Source: Sepiola atlantica (lineage: Eukaryota > Mollusca > Cephalopoda > Sepiida > Sepiolidae). From it: DNA of 64,000 nucleotides. The number at the start of each line of letters is the position of its first letter. Position 1 is the first letter of the stretch. Of this stretch, positions 1-12,461 are shown piece after piece. The stretch is taken from positions 154,222,607 through 154,286,606 of the forward strand of contig OY744520.1 of the NCBI GenBank assembly GCA_963556195.1, written 5' to 3'. A model generated the notes under the pieces. It was not told the origin of the DNA and did not search any database. It saw nothing but the letters and a program-made list of their open reading frames with translations. A program made the translations under genes and the position numbers.

Positions 1-1658
1 AATGTTCCTGGCCATCCAGTGGGCTTGGTGAATGGCACCTGGCTTGGCCCAGTCGATACCTCGAGGAGGTTCCTCACCAAGCAGGATCAGGCACAGCTCT
101 GCCACCTCTCTGTAATCTGCCCTCGAACTTGCTTCCTCAAGGAAATTGCTTAAGACTGCAATTGTGCTTGTCTTCTTCTGTTTCAAGTCTTGTTCAACTA
201 GGCCCAGAACTCTTGGGCAGTCCTTAACCAACTTGTCCCACTTCTCTTTCACATTGCTGAACACTGGGTTGTCAGGACTCTTGACCTTGCTGAACACAGC
301 CTCCCATACACTTCCAATTATTACCTCTGATATGTGATGGCGACAAGCGAAGTAGAATACCTTTTTGCCTAGTTGTTCTTCAATAAGCTTCGCTGCACCC
401 TTGTTGATGCCACTGTTGCTTGCTGTGGTATCAAATACCAAGCCTACAATGTTGTCTGTGAGACCCCATGCTTCTATCAGTTCCAATGTAGCATTACACT
501 GTTGGATTCCTGTGGAACTTTCTATGAAGACCACACCAAGCAGCTTCCCTTCTTCATACTGCTGAGTACCAGAGATGAGCACTGCAAGACTTTCCACTGG
601 GTATCTTTCACCAAGAACATCCCGTAGAAGTTTTCCATCCCAGTGTAGTGTGCAGTAATCTGGCGGACTTTCCTTGAAGTTATTCATGTAACTTTGGCAC
701 AAGTTATGACGAGTGTTTATCCTATTTCGTCTTGTAGTAGAGGCTGATATAACAAAGTCATCAAGATCTGCGCCTCCTGCCTTCAACACTGCAGACACCA
801 TGGCTGTAGTCTGGTTGTCAGAGAGTGACAACCGATCTGCAGTGCTACAAATCTCTTCACTGGTCATAACTGAGTGTGGAAAGTGTAAGGTTATCGTACT
901 TGGTTTTGATGAACAGCTTGGTGTTGTCTCAGTGTATTCTGAACCCTTACTAGTACCAGAGCCTTGACTGTTCTCTGGGTCTTCATCACTTGAAATTTTC
1001 CTAACTTCTGCTGCTGCAGCAGTCACTGATGATAACATTCTCTCTTCTCTTTCTTCTCGGAAGCTTTTCTCTCTAGACTTCTTCTCAAACACCTTATCAT
1101 AACCTGACATGTGTGCCAGACGAGTTGTCTGTTGGTCCAAGTAGAAATTGACGTCCTCTTCCTTGGTTTCCTTTGTGAGCAGCCTGTTGCTTCTTATCTC
1201 CTCCACAACATCCTTTGCTCCAATATCAACTTGTCTAAGTTCTTCAGAAAGTTAGCTCGTTTCTCTTCCTCTGGTTTGTTATTTCTTCCCTTGTTTTTAA
1301 CAATTTTCCTGTACTTTTCATGGAGGATCATGAAACGGTTGACTGCATTTGGTCTAGTTAGTGTTTTAATCCTTGCCATATTCCAGAATGGCAAAACGAC
1401 ATCCACTGTATCATGGGCTAAAGACCTATTGTCACTGTTGGGATTATCATTCCTCAAATGCAGGAAATACTGGAACACCTGGCGATTAGTAGGAAGTTGA
1501 GAGCCCCTGATGCTGGAGCTGGGTTGCCCAATAAGATACACATCACTGAATGACCTTGTGGCAGGAGTTGCCACATTTCTTCTCTTTTCAGTTGGTTCAT
1601 CCCGTTCACTTGTATCGCTGACCACTTTCCCACAGCATAGTTGTCTTCCAGATGCCAT
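1..1658 (-). pseudogene. Transposase-like gene (CxxH-class, hAT-like), one frameshift, cut by window edge
   Basis: The minus strand is open from an ATG at 1658-1656 to 1228, shifts frame at about 1227, and then stays open without a stop to base 1 (about 409 codons). Joined, it gives more than 550 residues and continues outside the window. The N-terminal part is charged and ends in a FLKNLDKL helix. After the shift come a Lys/Glu-rich stretch, WDGK (near 630-645), a hydrophobic strand ending FDTTASNSG (409-438) and FACRHH (about 331-353). An Asp in a hydrophobic strand followed by C-x-x-H is typical of RNase-H-fold transposases of the hAT and related classes. That assignment is from memory of the family, not a search. 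The shift at 1227 fits a net loss of one base modulo 3, possibly 4 bases, and could be decay or an assembly error. A polypyrimidine-CAG acceptor lies just upstream of the ATG. It may be an old transposon or a domesticated copy. Confidence 0.6.
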
Positions 1659-2153
1659 GTTGTCAGCAGTTCACAAATCTTAACAAATCAGCTTTAACTT
1701 ACAATCTGAAATGAAGAGATAAAACATACTTAGTGATAATAAATTATATACATTCATTAAGAGTAACATTTTTGAGATAAAGTTATGTCTTATATGATGG
1801 CATCCTTTCCAAGCATAAAAAATATATATGTTTGTGCATTAAAATTAACACAGGTGTTCATGTGTTTACTACCATATGCAAGAAAATTTTATTAGCTTTC
1901 ATTTGGTACCACTTTCAATGCTATAGCATCAACCTCTGGAAAGCTACAATGAAAATAAGGACATAATATCCCAAATTTTGCAGCGTTTTTGAAAAACGTC
2001 AACAATAAAATAACATGGCTCTTGAGGCAGGCATAGCCAAGGTCCAAGATCACAATAACTGGTATATTTAGCTAATTTAGACCTTGGAGAATGGGAATAA
2101 TATCAGTTTCCATATGTTTGAAGAAAAATGTCAATTTTGAAGAGGTCTAATCC
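1659..2153 (-). other. Upstream flank of the transposase-like gene
   Basis: AT-rich sequence without another coding frame. On the minus strand, CTCTTCATTTCAG ends at about 1706, a good splice acceptor 48 bases before the candidate ATG. This would fit a 5' UTR intron. No terminal inverted repeat or target duplication is visible here. Confidence 0.3.
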
Positions 2154-2154
2154 A

Positions 2155-2197
2155 CATATATACATATATATACATATATACATATATATATACATAT
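2155..2197. repeat. Interrupted TATACA/TA microsatellite
   Basis: Alternating ATACATATAT units, imperfect, followed by a short CACA-containing tail. Confidence 0.8.
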
Positions 2198-2237
2198 TCA
2201 CACACCTACACACAATATTACATAACACACTATATTC

Positions 2238-2426
2238 TTACTGATACAATATGAATTCTAAAAATTAGTCTTACAATATGATACATATCCTTACTGATAC
2301 AATATGAGTTCTAAAAATTAGTCTTACATTATTTATATTTTAGGTTAATTTTATAATCTATAGTTATAACCTAATTTATAGTTAATTTTAGGTTAATTTT
2401 ATAATCAATAGTTATAACCTAATTCA
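2238..2426. repeat. Two adjacent tandem duplications (53 bp and 48 bp periods)
   Basis: TTACTGATACAATATGA begins at 2238 and again at 2291, with 35 matching bases around it. TAGGTTAATTTTATAATC begins at 2341 and again at 2389, each followed by ATAGTTATAACCTAATT. The copies differ at one or two bases, so the duplications are young. Confidence 0.8.
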
Positions 2427-2857
2427 AGTCTAATAATGTCTAGTGGTAATATTTGATATTTTTACTTATATTAATTCAATAACTAGTGTATTACCTGCAG
2501 AAAAAATTCTTAAAGCTATCTTATTTTAATAAATAATCAGAATAAATAAATATTTAAAAATACTATTATATACGCATACACACTAATACACCAATAATAT
2601 ATATCACCTAGTCGGTAATTCTGTGTCTATAACAGATATTATTATAAATATTTATGGGGGGGTTTCACCGTAAATAATGGTATTCAACTTGCTATTTTCA
2701 CCGTTACAAATCTAGAGGTCCATCGGGTTACTAGTTATTGGTTATTTTAAATTTACATTTATGCCTGCAATTGGCCATAAGCTCATCTCGTTTATTTAAG
2801 AGATTATTGTGATCGTACTTCAGGATTATATTTTTTTATTTGTTTATTTTTATTTTC

Positions 2858-2858
<1 letters not shown>

Positions 2859-2907
<49 letters not shown>
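2859..2907. repeat. (TA)n microsatellite
   Basis: Uninterrupted TA dinucleotides. The array abuts one end of the dispersed hairpin repeat that follows. Confidence 0.95.
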
Positions 2908-2910
<3 letters not shown>

Positions 2911-3172
2911 AGCTATGAAAATACATTTATGTCAATTAAGCTACACAGAGGCTCCCGGGTTTCATCGCCGGGGGACCTCGTCATCTTTTAGCCTCAAGAT
3001 TCTTTCCCGTGGATGAAACGCGGGAGGCTCCTTGTAACTTAATTGACATAAATATATTTTCATAGCTTACTACCTAGCTCTACTTACGTATCAAGGACTG
3101 TTGAAGTAAATACTGAAAATTGATACATAAAAAATTATATCTCTTTATAAAATTGTATGTGGATACATGAGA
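2906..3172 (-). repeat. Dispersed hairpin-type repeat, family A
   Basis: Arms 2906-2969 and 3008-3072 are inverted copies (AGTAAGCTATGAAAATA against TATTTTCATAGCTTACT). The right arm plus 3073-3172 matches, as reverse complement, the plus-strand copy at 36500-36685, including GAGGCTCCCGCGTTTCATCC and the TTTTCAGTATTTACTT body. It is therefore a dispersed family. Here an extra inverted partial copy forms a foldback. Both sides end at (TA)n arrays. The class is not known; GTTTCATCC only weakly resembles a Pol III B box. Confidence 0.75.
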
Positions 3173-3174
3173 TA

Positions 3175-3176
<2 letters not shown>

Positions 3177-3232
<56 letters not shown>
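3177..3232. repeat. (TA)n microsatellite
   Basis: Pure TA array at the other boundary of the family A repeat. Confidence 0.95.
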
Positions 3233-3233
<1 letters not shown>

Positions 3234-3563
3234 CCCTACATTTGTTAATACGCCGAAAATTACAAATTCAGAATAGCTATTTAGCATCAGAATCGCTGAA
3301 GTACTAATTGTATGTTTAACTAACTGCATCGCTATTGGTAAATGACGTGTCGCCATGCTGTCTCTTTGTAAACGGATTGCTCTTACAATTTTTAATGCCC
3401 GCCTTTCAGAGTGCATTCGAACACACACAACACTGCACATTCAAAGACTATACATTGTAAACAAACAAAAAACACATTGATATGTACAACTTTCCGTCTT
3501 TTCATACTTTTGTCGGTATCTTTCCATCTCATTACTAAAAAATCTTCTATTTCTGCTTCCCTT

Positions 3564-3564
<1 letters not shown>

Positions 3565-3648
<84 letters not shown>
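3565..3648. repeat. (TCA)28 microsatellite
   Basis: Twenty-eight uninterrupted TCA units. The poly-Asp, poly-Met and poly-Ile frames here are artefacts of this repeat. Confidence 0.97.
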
Positions 3649-3843
3649 GTCGTTTTTTTGGCACTGGAAGTTATGAACGGATGGTGGATGTGAAAACGTA
3701 TCAATTAAACCCAAAGACATGAAATCAGTCTTGAAAACTGATTTTACGCCTGGTAATTTAATTAATTACCATTTCACTTCCTTACTTCGACACAGAAATT
3801 GATAGTTTTTTTAATGTTTCACGTTCCCTTCAACTGTCTGCCT

Positions 3844-3881
3844 GTCTCTCTTTCGGGAGTAAGTCTCTCTTTCGGGAGTAA
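3844..3881. repeat. 19-bp tandem duplication
   Basis: GTCTCTCTTTCGGGAGTAA occurs twice head to tail without a difference. Confidence 0.9.
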
Positions 3882-3884
3882 GTC

Positions 3885-5540
3885 GAAACTGTTACATGCT
3901 GATTACTTTTCTTTAGTACACAGAACGAAGGTGACGGCAACCTTTTTAACTTAAGCCATATGAGGTATTTCTGTTAATCAACCCGATTGTGTATTTTACG
4001 TAGTGTGTGCACTATGGACGAAACAGTCATAAGCAGATTTTGTTATCATCTAGCATAGTAACTACGAAGTATACAACTGTAACTATTGCATTTCATTTCA
4101 CATCCTTTTATTTACACCTTATCACAACGTAATGCCCTCAGCACCCGTTAGTTCATGCCTGAAAATCATATCGCCGTAGTGGAACCACCTCCCTAGCCAA
4201 ACACCTTGTTCCGTGTGATTCTTTCTTTTACCTAGATTCAAGGGTATCAGAATAGGGAGCGAATAATCTTTCCAATAGTACATCCATTAAATACATGGCA
4301 GAGAAAAGGGTGGGAAATGCATTAGACTCAGGTGGGAGTAACTTTGGAGGGGCAAATCCACGTTTATTGTTTGGAATTGAAATAAATTATTTGTGAAACC
4401 AGCTCCGTTACTTTTAGACACTCCTAATTTTTTTATTTAACTCAACTCAGAGTAACATAGGTTTAATAAACTACGATTGGCTGCATGTTCGGGTAATCTT
4501 CAGTGATCTAGTGAGTATGTGATAGAACTAATGGATAGCGATCGCCCCATGGAATCGGCTATACTAAGTTCTAATCTTGCCCGATCTATTGTTATCATAT
4601 TAAAACTGTTGGTAAAAGCACTACTCCCCCATTTTCTTCTAGCTATAGATAACATAGACATCTGTGTTCAATTAATCATATAAACTGAATTGATATTGTT
4701 TTCGAGCATTAAATAACAAATTAATATTTTATAGACAAAGTTCATATCGAGCTGGATCTTATTCCAGTTTACCATCAACAATACCTAAACTCTAAAACCC
4801 TCAGCTAATAACATCTTTTCATTACATTTTATCCCATCCAAAACACAGAGGTCTGAAGAATATATCTAGTATGATCTAAAATGTTATCAAATACAACTAA
4901 TACTCCTAGTTACATTTGATAGACGGTACCCACACATAACTTCGAATGCATAGTAACACAATATAACCACCCAAGTATACACCATCATATCAAGAAAATT
5001 TTTTTAAAAATCTACTATAAGGAGCCAGCGATTAAGTTTACGTCATGCCGTTTGTGCACACAAAACTTATATGTCGGACTATTTAAAACTCTTACGAGTG
5101 AAAAAAACTACCTTATCTTTTTTCATAGTTAATTATGTAAGAAAAAGCTATCCGGAAGTCATAATTCACCACTTTCCAACCTCACCATTTGATATATTAA
5201 AATGGAGAAGCATAAACAGAAGTACAAAAATATATTCTACAAAACGATTCATTTCCAGATCAACAAATTCAGTCAACAAACTTTTATTATAACATCGGAT
5301 TTCATCAAACTAATACATGCACAAACACACTGTTATTTAACTAGTAAATGAAAAGTAACAAGATATTTGTTTTCAATTTTCTGGAATTTTTTGACTTTAC
5401 TCAATATTTTAAACTGTTTTTTTTAAATAATAAAACATTGAAATCCATTGGAAATATTGTAAATTAATTAATAGGTTTATTATTTTAAAAATGTGGGAAG
5501 TGCGAAAAGCACAGTTTATCAGAATAAAGTAACAATATGT
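3885..5540. other. AT-rich stretch, nothing recognised
   Basis: I see no coding frame above background, no repeat boundary and no RNA motif. Open frames are under 75 codons and have no family signature. Confidence 0.4.
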
Positions 5541-5544
5541 GTCA

Positions 5545-5630
5545 ACTGATTTAACTCATTTGGTATAAACCGCAGGGAAGGTCTGGCTAGTCTAAAACTG
5601 ACTTACGATGATGTGTTCGAAACATGTAAC
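5545..5630 (+). mobile_element. tRNA-like SINE head
   Basis: TTAACTCATTTGGTATAAAC resembles a Pol III A box with its D-loop, and about 50 bases later GTGTTCGAAACATG resembles a B box. Order and spacing fit a tRNA-derived SINE promoter. No cloverleaf with a closed acceptor stem is visible, so it is not a working tRNA gene. The 3' end was not found. Confidence 0.45.
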
Positions 5631-5639
5631 ACCCATATG

Positions 5640-8600
5640 AAATTATGTAAACTCTGCATCGCACCGCTCAGTATTTCGTAACCTTCAACGAATCTTTTCA
5701 TAGAAATAACAATGACAGAAAATGATATTGTTAGGAGATAATTTCCATGTACAAAGAATTATTAACTAAATTAATTACGTTGGCAAATTGAAAGGTCACG
5801 TAGGTACACTTATAATATCTGCTGAATATAATTGCCTATCAACAAATACTAAGACATTCTTATTTTGAAATAAGAATCAGTCCTTATATTTTGGCAAAAA
5901 ATCAAGGTCCATGTTTTGGATGAAACAGTGACCCTCATTGCTCGACCAATCATAACAGAGTAAAAAATGTGCCACAGCTTCTGATTAGATAGCGAATTAC
6001 AAAACTTGTCTCAAGTATAATATTTATAATAAAAGAACATTGAGAGACCTAACAAGAAGACCGTTATTTAGTTAGACAGACCTAGAGAGGAATTAAAATT
6101 GGTGACCGATTGACAACAGAAATCTAAAGGACTATGAACATTTCTTTCTAAATTCGAACCCCTCCCAGGGACAATAGCCCGAAGCAAATTTCGGAGTCTC
6201 CTAACTATGAATTAGCAACACATTTACCAACTTGTCCTTTCTCCTAAACAAGAGCAACCTACCTTTTCGTATTTACTATTGTTACACACATGTGTTCCAA
6301 TATCTGTTATTGTTCTCTGTGAGTTATCATTTTTGGAATTGCCGACAGAACCAACAACTTATCCAAATTTCCGACTAAGTTTTGTCAACACCAAAGTTCT
6401 GCAGATCTTTTAAACACAGCATATAATGCTTTACAGTCGGTGTTTGAGCATTAGACACCCAGGATACGACGTGGTGTAAACTCATCAGTATATAGAGCTG
6501 CATTTGGTGCTGAAAGCAATATCTGAACATCAGAGATCCACACAACAATCCACACTAAAAGAAAGCGACCTTGAAAGATCCATACATCACTTCTGAACAA
6601 AAGATAGAAGTTACTCTGAAAGATTCTCATAGCGCATCTGAAACTAACAAATGAGTACTCTAAGAGATTCTCACACTACATCAACAACAAAATAGTATAC
6701 AGGAACTCATCAAAAGTTAACAAGCAACCCCTGAAAAGGTATACATTTGAGAAAGTGACTATTTACCTTCGCTCTCCTGATTCTTAGCGCAATTTGTTGG
6801 TTTAAATAATCCAACCTTCATCAATTGATTAATTTCAGGCAGATCGACCTTCACTGAAAAACATTGGATCTAAAACCCTGATTAGGAGCTTTGAAAAAGA
6901 AAAAAACTAATTTTAAATCTCTCAGATCTAGAGCTGACCAACCTATTATTTTCAAGCAGCATTTCTTTAAAATTTATCAGAGAATATCTTAACGACTATT
7001 TGAATATAATGAGTAAAGAGTTACTCGATAATAGCCGCTAAGTATGGTGAGTGTACAAATTCCACTGAAGCTGTTTGAGCTTAAAATGAGGGACAATTGA
7101 GGAGAAGCGTTTCATGATCTAGTTAACAGAATGAATCCGCTTACTAGGTTAGTATATCGGGATGCTGAGCTAATCCAAAGTTTAGTATAACACGGCAACT
7201 TCCTGAATTGATTACTGATGCATTAAACAACTCTTTTAATTAATAATTCTTTAGCAAGAGCGAACCCAACAACCCTATAGAATGCCTTGTCACTTGCAAG
7301 GGAAAGCGAAACACGATATGAGCGACTCTGGGGTGATCGTATTAAGAAAAAGTCTATTTTAAATAATAGTTTTCTTAACAAGGTAAGAAGACTATAATGA
7401 AAAAGTATTTGAGAAGCGGGGGGGGGGTTACAACAGTAGCAAACCAATAAAACCTATCGTCAATAATAATGACTTTAAAGAAAACCCAACAAGGTCGTTT
7501 GAGCCGTTAATAGGCTAGGATAGGATTGACCATCATTATTTTAGGTAAAAGTGAGTAACCTTCACCCAAGAAAAGCGAAAGACTACGATACCCTCGATAT
7601 ATACCCTATGTCGCTGACTTGATTAAAAGTCAAGAAAGATGCGAGGATGTAACTATATAAAACCCTAAAAGAAAGAATGATCACATGAAAATATGAACAT
7701 TTGAGAACATGGGTAACGAGGAAGTAGTCGCAGTAGTGTGAAACTGGCATACCCAAGAAAAATCTATTTATATCTGGTTGGAAATCCCCTGTTTTAAAAT
7801 TTGACTCTTTACAATACGTTTTCACTAATAATACATGAATATATAGCTCAAATCCTGTTAAATATTTAATCTTATACTTCGCAAAAAATCCACCTTTTAA
7901 TTCCGTCTTTTACCACTATTTCTGAATTCATCTAATTCAATCTTAACATTTTCTACGCTATTGCTGATATGAATCTTACAACTCGTTCAAACATGTGTTA
8001 CTCTATTAGCAAACAAAAGTAAATAATTGGTTAATAGATCTTTTTTTTTAATAGGTGTCTTTTGACATATGTATGGCGTAGATCCAGCATAAGTACAATT
8101 GCTGTATGAATGACGTGTTAAGCATAATTGCATTCACTTAGGATAGAAATTTGCGCATTAAATGTCCTTTCAAGAAATCAATATTTGGATATAAACAAAA
8201 GTTGGAAAACTGCTATATGAATGAGTCTTTTTCATTTACGTTTACTTTTCTCTTACTTTTTCCTAAAAGTTCTTTTAGGTTTGGTGTATCGATATGAATC
8301 TACAAAGAAAATGAAATGGCGACCTTAGATAATCACTCAGTTAGAGAAAGTTGTTGTACGACACAGTTGATTGAAACTTAGAATGTTTCAATTGTTTATC
8401 AGATATGAGTGCACACTTGTGGTAAACCGTAGCGAAAGTGGCGTTGTGATTCGAGTGACTCTGTGGAGGATTGAAGAGGAGGTAAAAAGACAGCACGAAT
8501 CAATGACGAACTGAAAAAAATATTTAGAATATATTTAAGTGATTTTCATTTGTACAATAATATTATATATATATATCAAGGGAGGCACGAGAGCGCTCTA

Positions 8601-8740
8601 TCCCTTAATAGACTTAAAACTGGCCTATGCTGGAAATCTTATTTCTTTGATTAATCATAACTAAAAACCAATAAACCATATTAGTTAAAACTTTGCAAAA
8701 AAACCTTATGAGAAGGCATTGTATTGAGGCATAGCCTTTA
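5640..8740. other. AT-rich stretch, nothing firm
   Basis: No recognisable gene. Around 6520-6680 the phrases GATCCATAC, AGATTCTCA and GAACTCATC recur loosely, which suggests old degenerate repeats. An AAATTCGAACCCCTCCC string near 6152 resembles a B box but lacks a convincing A box upstream. Confidence 0.35.
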
Positions 8741-8753
8741 CAAAAGTAGTGAC

Positions 8754-9146
8754 ATTCCATGATAAATGCCAGTATACTGAAATCATATGCCCTTAATAGG
8801 GTTAAGATGAAAATTCATATGCACTAAATGTACAAAAGCAAGGAAATTCCAAAATTTTTACATTTTTATTGTCATTAAGGGTATGACTACATATCAACCA
8901 AACCATTTCATTATCACATCACTACAGTATACATCTCTATGCATGAGTGGATGAAATGTGTGAGGTGCGCTGAAGGAAAATTTCTTCCAGTAAAATACAT
9001 AGCCCTATTGTGCTCGCATACCCTTAATGACAATAAAAGTGTAAAAATTTTAGAATTTCCTTTCTTTTGTACATTTAGTGTATATGAATTTTCATCTTAA
9101 CCCTATTAAGGGCATATGATTTCAGTATACTGCCATTTCTCATGGA

Positions 9147-9148
<2 letters not shown>
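8754..9148. mobile_element. Foldback/MITE-like element with 132-bp inverted arms
   Basis: Left arm 8754-8885 and right arm 9017-9148 are equal in length and about 93 percent complementary by eye. They share CATATGCCCTTAATAGGG and ATTGTCATTAAGGGTATG. The 131-base centre is non-repetitive and has no coding frame. Long symmetrical arms without a gene fit a non-autonomous foldback or MITE. The target duplication is unclear because a (CA)n/(TA)n tract starts at the right end. Confidence 0.8.
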
Positions 9149-9149
<1 letters not shown>

Positions 9150-9217
<68 letters not shown>

Positions 9218-9266
9218 AAGAGAGAGAGAAGGGGGAGAGAGAGGGAGAGAGAGGGAGAGAGAAAGA
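9150..9266. repeat. Compound (CA)n-(TA)n-(GA)n microsatellite
   Basis: CA to about 9166, TA to 9203, then GA with GGGA interruptions. Confidence 0.95.
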
Positions 9267-9788
9267 CTACATATATAACGAATCATCGTAAAGTCTTTAC
9301 CCGTTTAATTTATGATAATGTTTTTTTTTCGAGATTATACTTGTTGATTTACTTATAGACAAGGAAAACGTGCTATTTAATACGGACATGCAAGCTATAT
9401 GAGACAATACATAAAATATTTAATACAAAATGTCGGATTATATTCTATTATTATATTTGTGCTCTAGTTTTTATTTGCTATGATATAAATGGTTATAGAA
9501 TTACTGTTGAACTTTAAACTGGGCGTGGGTGGATTATTTGAAGATTCTTCTGCAGTTTCTCCGTTAATTTACTCTTGATAAAATATTGATCGTTAGTATA
9601 TATTTGAATATAAATATAAAGTTTTCATTCATATTAAAATGCATAAAATATATTAAAATTGAACCAAAGTTATTTTTCGTTTACAAAAAACAAAACAATT
9701 CAAGTGCTGTAAAAATGGTAATTTTATGAAATCACTCTAGTCTACAATCATGTTGTTTTGGGGTGGTATTATGCGTTTTTCGGGTTAC

Positions 9789-10236
9789 ACCTTCAGAAAT
9801 CAAACCCACCCCCTCAAAAGGAGATTCTACTTTTTTAGGCGATTACGTGTACACACTAAACATTCTGCTAAAATTGTCGGAAAGGGAAAAATAAAATACA
9901 CTTTTTTATTGGAAATCAGCTTCACGGATAAATTTTACGTAAAATTCTCCCCCATTTCCGACCCATACCAGCGTTAGGTCAGTTAATCAAAATTATTACT
10001 TTTATTTTTTCTAATATGGAACATATATTCCGTGCGTTTTTTTTTTGGGGGGGGGTCGGTGAGGCGATTATGCATGCTTTTAGAACACTGTCAATTACGG
10101 TGAAAGGTAACAACATTTAGTTTACTGCCCTAAAAAAATAGAATTCCACCAATTTTTTTAAGGTGTTTACATGTAATCGCCGCAAAAAAAAGTAGAATCT
10201 TATTTTTAGGGAGGAGTAGGGTTGTTTATTTGATGG
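9789..10236. mobile_element. Foldback/MITE-like element with ~70-bp inverted arms
   Basis: Left arm 9789-9860 carries AGATTCTACTTTTTTAGGCG. The reverse complement of 10157-10236 carries AGATTCTACTTTTTTTTGCG, and both continue into GGCGATTAC(G/A)TGTA. The centre has homopolymer runs (poly-T plus poly-G near 10040) and no coding frame. The arms are diverged, so the copy is older than the 8754 element. Confidence 0.7.
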
Positions 10237-10239
10237 TAT

Positions 10240-11122
10240 TAATCTACAAATTTACCGTTTTTCGATTGCCCTGATAACGGTTTTAGCATTGCAAAACACT
10301 TTATTATACCTACCCCACCTCTAGCCTTAAGTCCGGGTGCCCCCAAATAATATAGCTTGATTCTAACTATAATTATGGTTCAGTTTGGTTCTTAAACCAA
10401 GGAAAAACATTATTTTTCAAATGCCCCCTATTGTACCAAAGAGCTGAATATTCTTTTTTTAATAATATTATTTAACAATCTCTACGTGATTTACATTATT
10501 TTTTTTAAATTTCGTATTAGTTTCGAATATTTATTGAAATAGAAAATGCAATATCGCGTAAAATTACACGAAGTTTAACAAATCCTATTGAAAATAATTA
10601 AATTGCAAAATTAAATACACCAAAGAAAAAAGTGCTTCTACAGAATTTGAACCGGACCTAACCACATCCACCGTGACATTACTTAGGTTAGACTTCCAGT
10701 GACTTTCGGCCTTGGTTAGTAGCCGACTTTTCAGGAAATAGAACTTAGGGTTCGAGTGACTTTTTTGCCCAAAGCAAAGCGCTTCTACAGAAGAAGTTAG
10801 GGTAATACAAAAATAAATTGGTCCTAATTAGTTAGAAGTAGAAAACACACAACTTAAATAAAGTTGCATCATACAGGTGAAACGCTGAAGTTAAAACTCG
10901 ACCACACAGATATCGTAGACATCTTTAGAAAACTGGGGCAATTTCTATTTTTGTTCCAGTACCAAGTGCTCCTTTTCATCGGTACATACATTTTCAACTA
11001 TTAAAAGCCGATCTATTGTGTTAACATTAAAAATATCATATGTGACCTTTTTGTGTCGGTCGACCGTTTAATCTATTCTTTTATATTTATCCCATGAAGC
11101 GCCGGGAAACCGAGTCATGCTA

Positions 11123-11123
<1 letters not shown>
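10240..11123. other. AT-rich stretch, short direct repeat only
   Basis: GCTTCTACAGAA recurs near 10634 and 10781 in similar context, about 150 bases apart. Nothing else is recognised. Confidence 0.35.

Positions 11124-11183
<60 letters not shown>
11124..11183. repeat. (TA)n microsatellite
   Basis: Pure TA array abutting the family B repeat. Confidence 0.95.
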
Positions 11184-11188
<5 letters not shown>

Positions 11189-11413
11189 GGAAGATTTTCA
11201 ACCTTTAAAACTATACGAGAGAAACAACAAAATAACGAAAAAAACACACTTTAGTCCCAAATCAATCGGTGGATAATTACTTTTGTTGTAAATCAATTTA
11301 CTTTTTACAGTCACTATATTAGTTTGTTTCCAAGAATTTACGCTAGTCTTAACATTATTTAAGAGATCATAAATTGTTTACCATAAAAAACTGTTTCGGG
11401 AATTTAATAACAA
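11184..11413 (-). repeat. Dispersed repeat, family B (minus copy)
   Basis: The reverse complement matches 48273-48476: AAATTCCCGAAACAGTTTTT near one end, then ATGGTAAACAA, ACTAATATA and ACTGTAAAAA, ending CTTCCGAGAC directly against a (TA)n array in both copies. A shared edge beside TA suggests a retroposon-like family whose 3' end is, or recruits, a TA array. No tRNA-like head was seen. Confidence 0.75.
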
Positions 11414-12240
11414 AACTGTATTTTATTTCATGGCTTCCCAGCAGAATTGATCAGCCCCACTTTCTTTAAAAGACAAAAACCAAAACGTTCCGTATATTAG
11501 ATCTAAATTTTGTTCCAGATTAATGTTTTGCTAACTTATTTTCTTATTAGAAAATGTCCTCTTTACCTTTTTTGTTCATCTGTGTCTAAGAAAATGTATC
11601 CGTTATTTACAAAAAGTTGCTGTATTTTATAGTGTTTAGACCAATCTATTACATTACCTATTAAGGTATTTATAGTTTTATGTATTTGTATTATTTTATT
11701 ATATTTAGTTTCATATTAATATATATATACATACACGTATTTATTTTTAATAATAGAAGTGTTCCCAATGTCTAAGTGAACAATAAGGACGACATGAAGG
11801 CATATTCCTCCCTTAAAACTTGTATCCTATAGTTACGAAAGGCAACTGAAGTGGTTAAAAATCTCTGAGTGCCCTCCTAACCTAAGCGAGCTATGGGTTT
11901 CCGAACCTCCTACAAAACTTCAAATATGTCTTACTTTGATGAAATTTACATCATATGTACAACATTCTCCAAGGAAGACAATGTAAGTGATCTCAAATAT
12001 CTACGTTACTCTCTATGATCCGAATATCTACGTGCCACCGCCTCTAAGTGCTCCATGGGGACAAACGCTCCTTAAAACTTCAAATGCGTATATTCGATTT
12101 TTCTTTGTGAACGTTATTTTAATATTCTACTTAACAAATGTCTAGATTGTTTAGTTGGGAAACCATCAACTGTGCGGTGTCGACCGCCCTCCGTTTAAAA
12201 CAAAATTTGCATTAAATCAAATAACTTTTCTATTTATAAT
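11414..12240. other. AT-rich stretch with one faint long-period repeat
   Basis: ACAAAACTTCAAATATG (near 11915) and TAAAACTTCAAATGCG (near 12074) follow similar CCTCC/GCTCC phrases. This suggests an old direct duplication of about 160-190 bp. No genes. Confidence 0.3.
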
Positions 12241-12245
12241 ATAAC

Positions 12246-12420
12246 AAGCAGAGGTACCTGACATTGCCTGGGGCTCTTCCCCTGTTTTCCCCTGCCTCTC
12301 TCTAGGCAAAAGTGTAAAACTCTCTCTACTTCCCGGTGCCCTTTCCTCCCGTTACCCGGAGCAAATTTGTAACAATCTCTCTCTTCCCCAGTACCCCTAT
12401 TCTCTCACCCCGCCCCTTAA
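12246..12420. repeat. C-rich degenerate tandem repeat
   Basis: Two or three loose units of about 75 bases share CCCCTG/CCCGGTGCC, a GCAAA(A/T)GTGTAA-type core and CTCTCTCT. The stretch is pyrimidine-rich and has no coding frame on either strand. Confidence 0.45.
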
Positions 12421-12461
12421 ACAAAAAACTACGTAACACAATGACGATAAATAATCGTACA

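Noticed and set aside
146..967. Plus-strand frames opposite the left-edge transposase-like gene
   Set aside because: The minus-strand frame is stop-free across the whole segment and has recognisable motifs; the plus frames are its antisense shadows.
3392..3722. Frames with poly-Met, poly-Asp and poly-Ile
   Set aside because: All three come from the (TCA)28 array read in different frames.
7020..7450. Possible gag-like fragment (NALSLARESETRYERLWGD in the plus strand)
   Set aside because: One short phrase with stops nearby; no ordered set of motifs.
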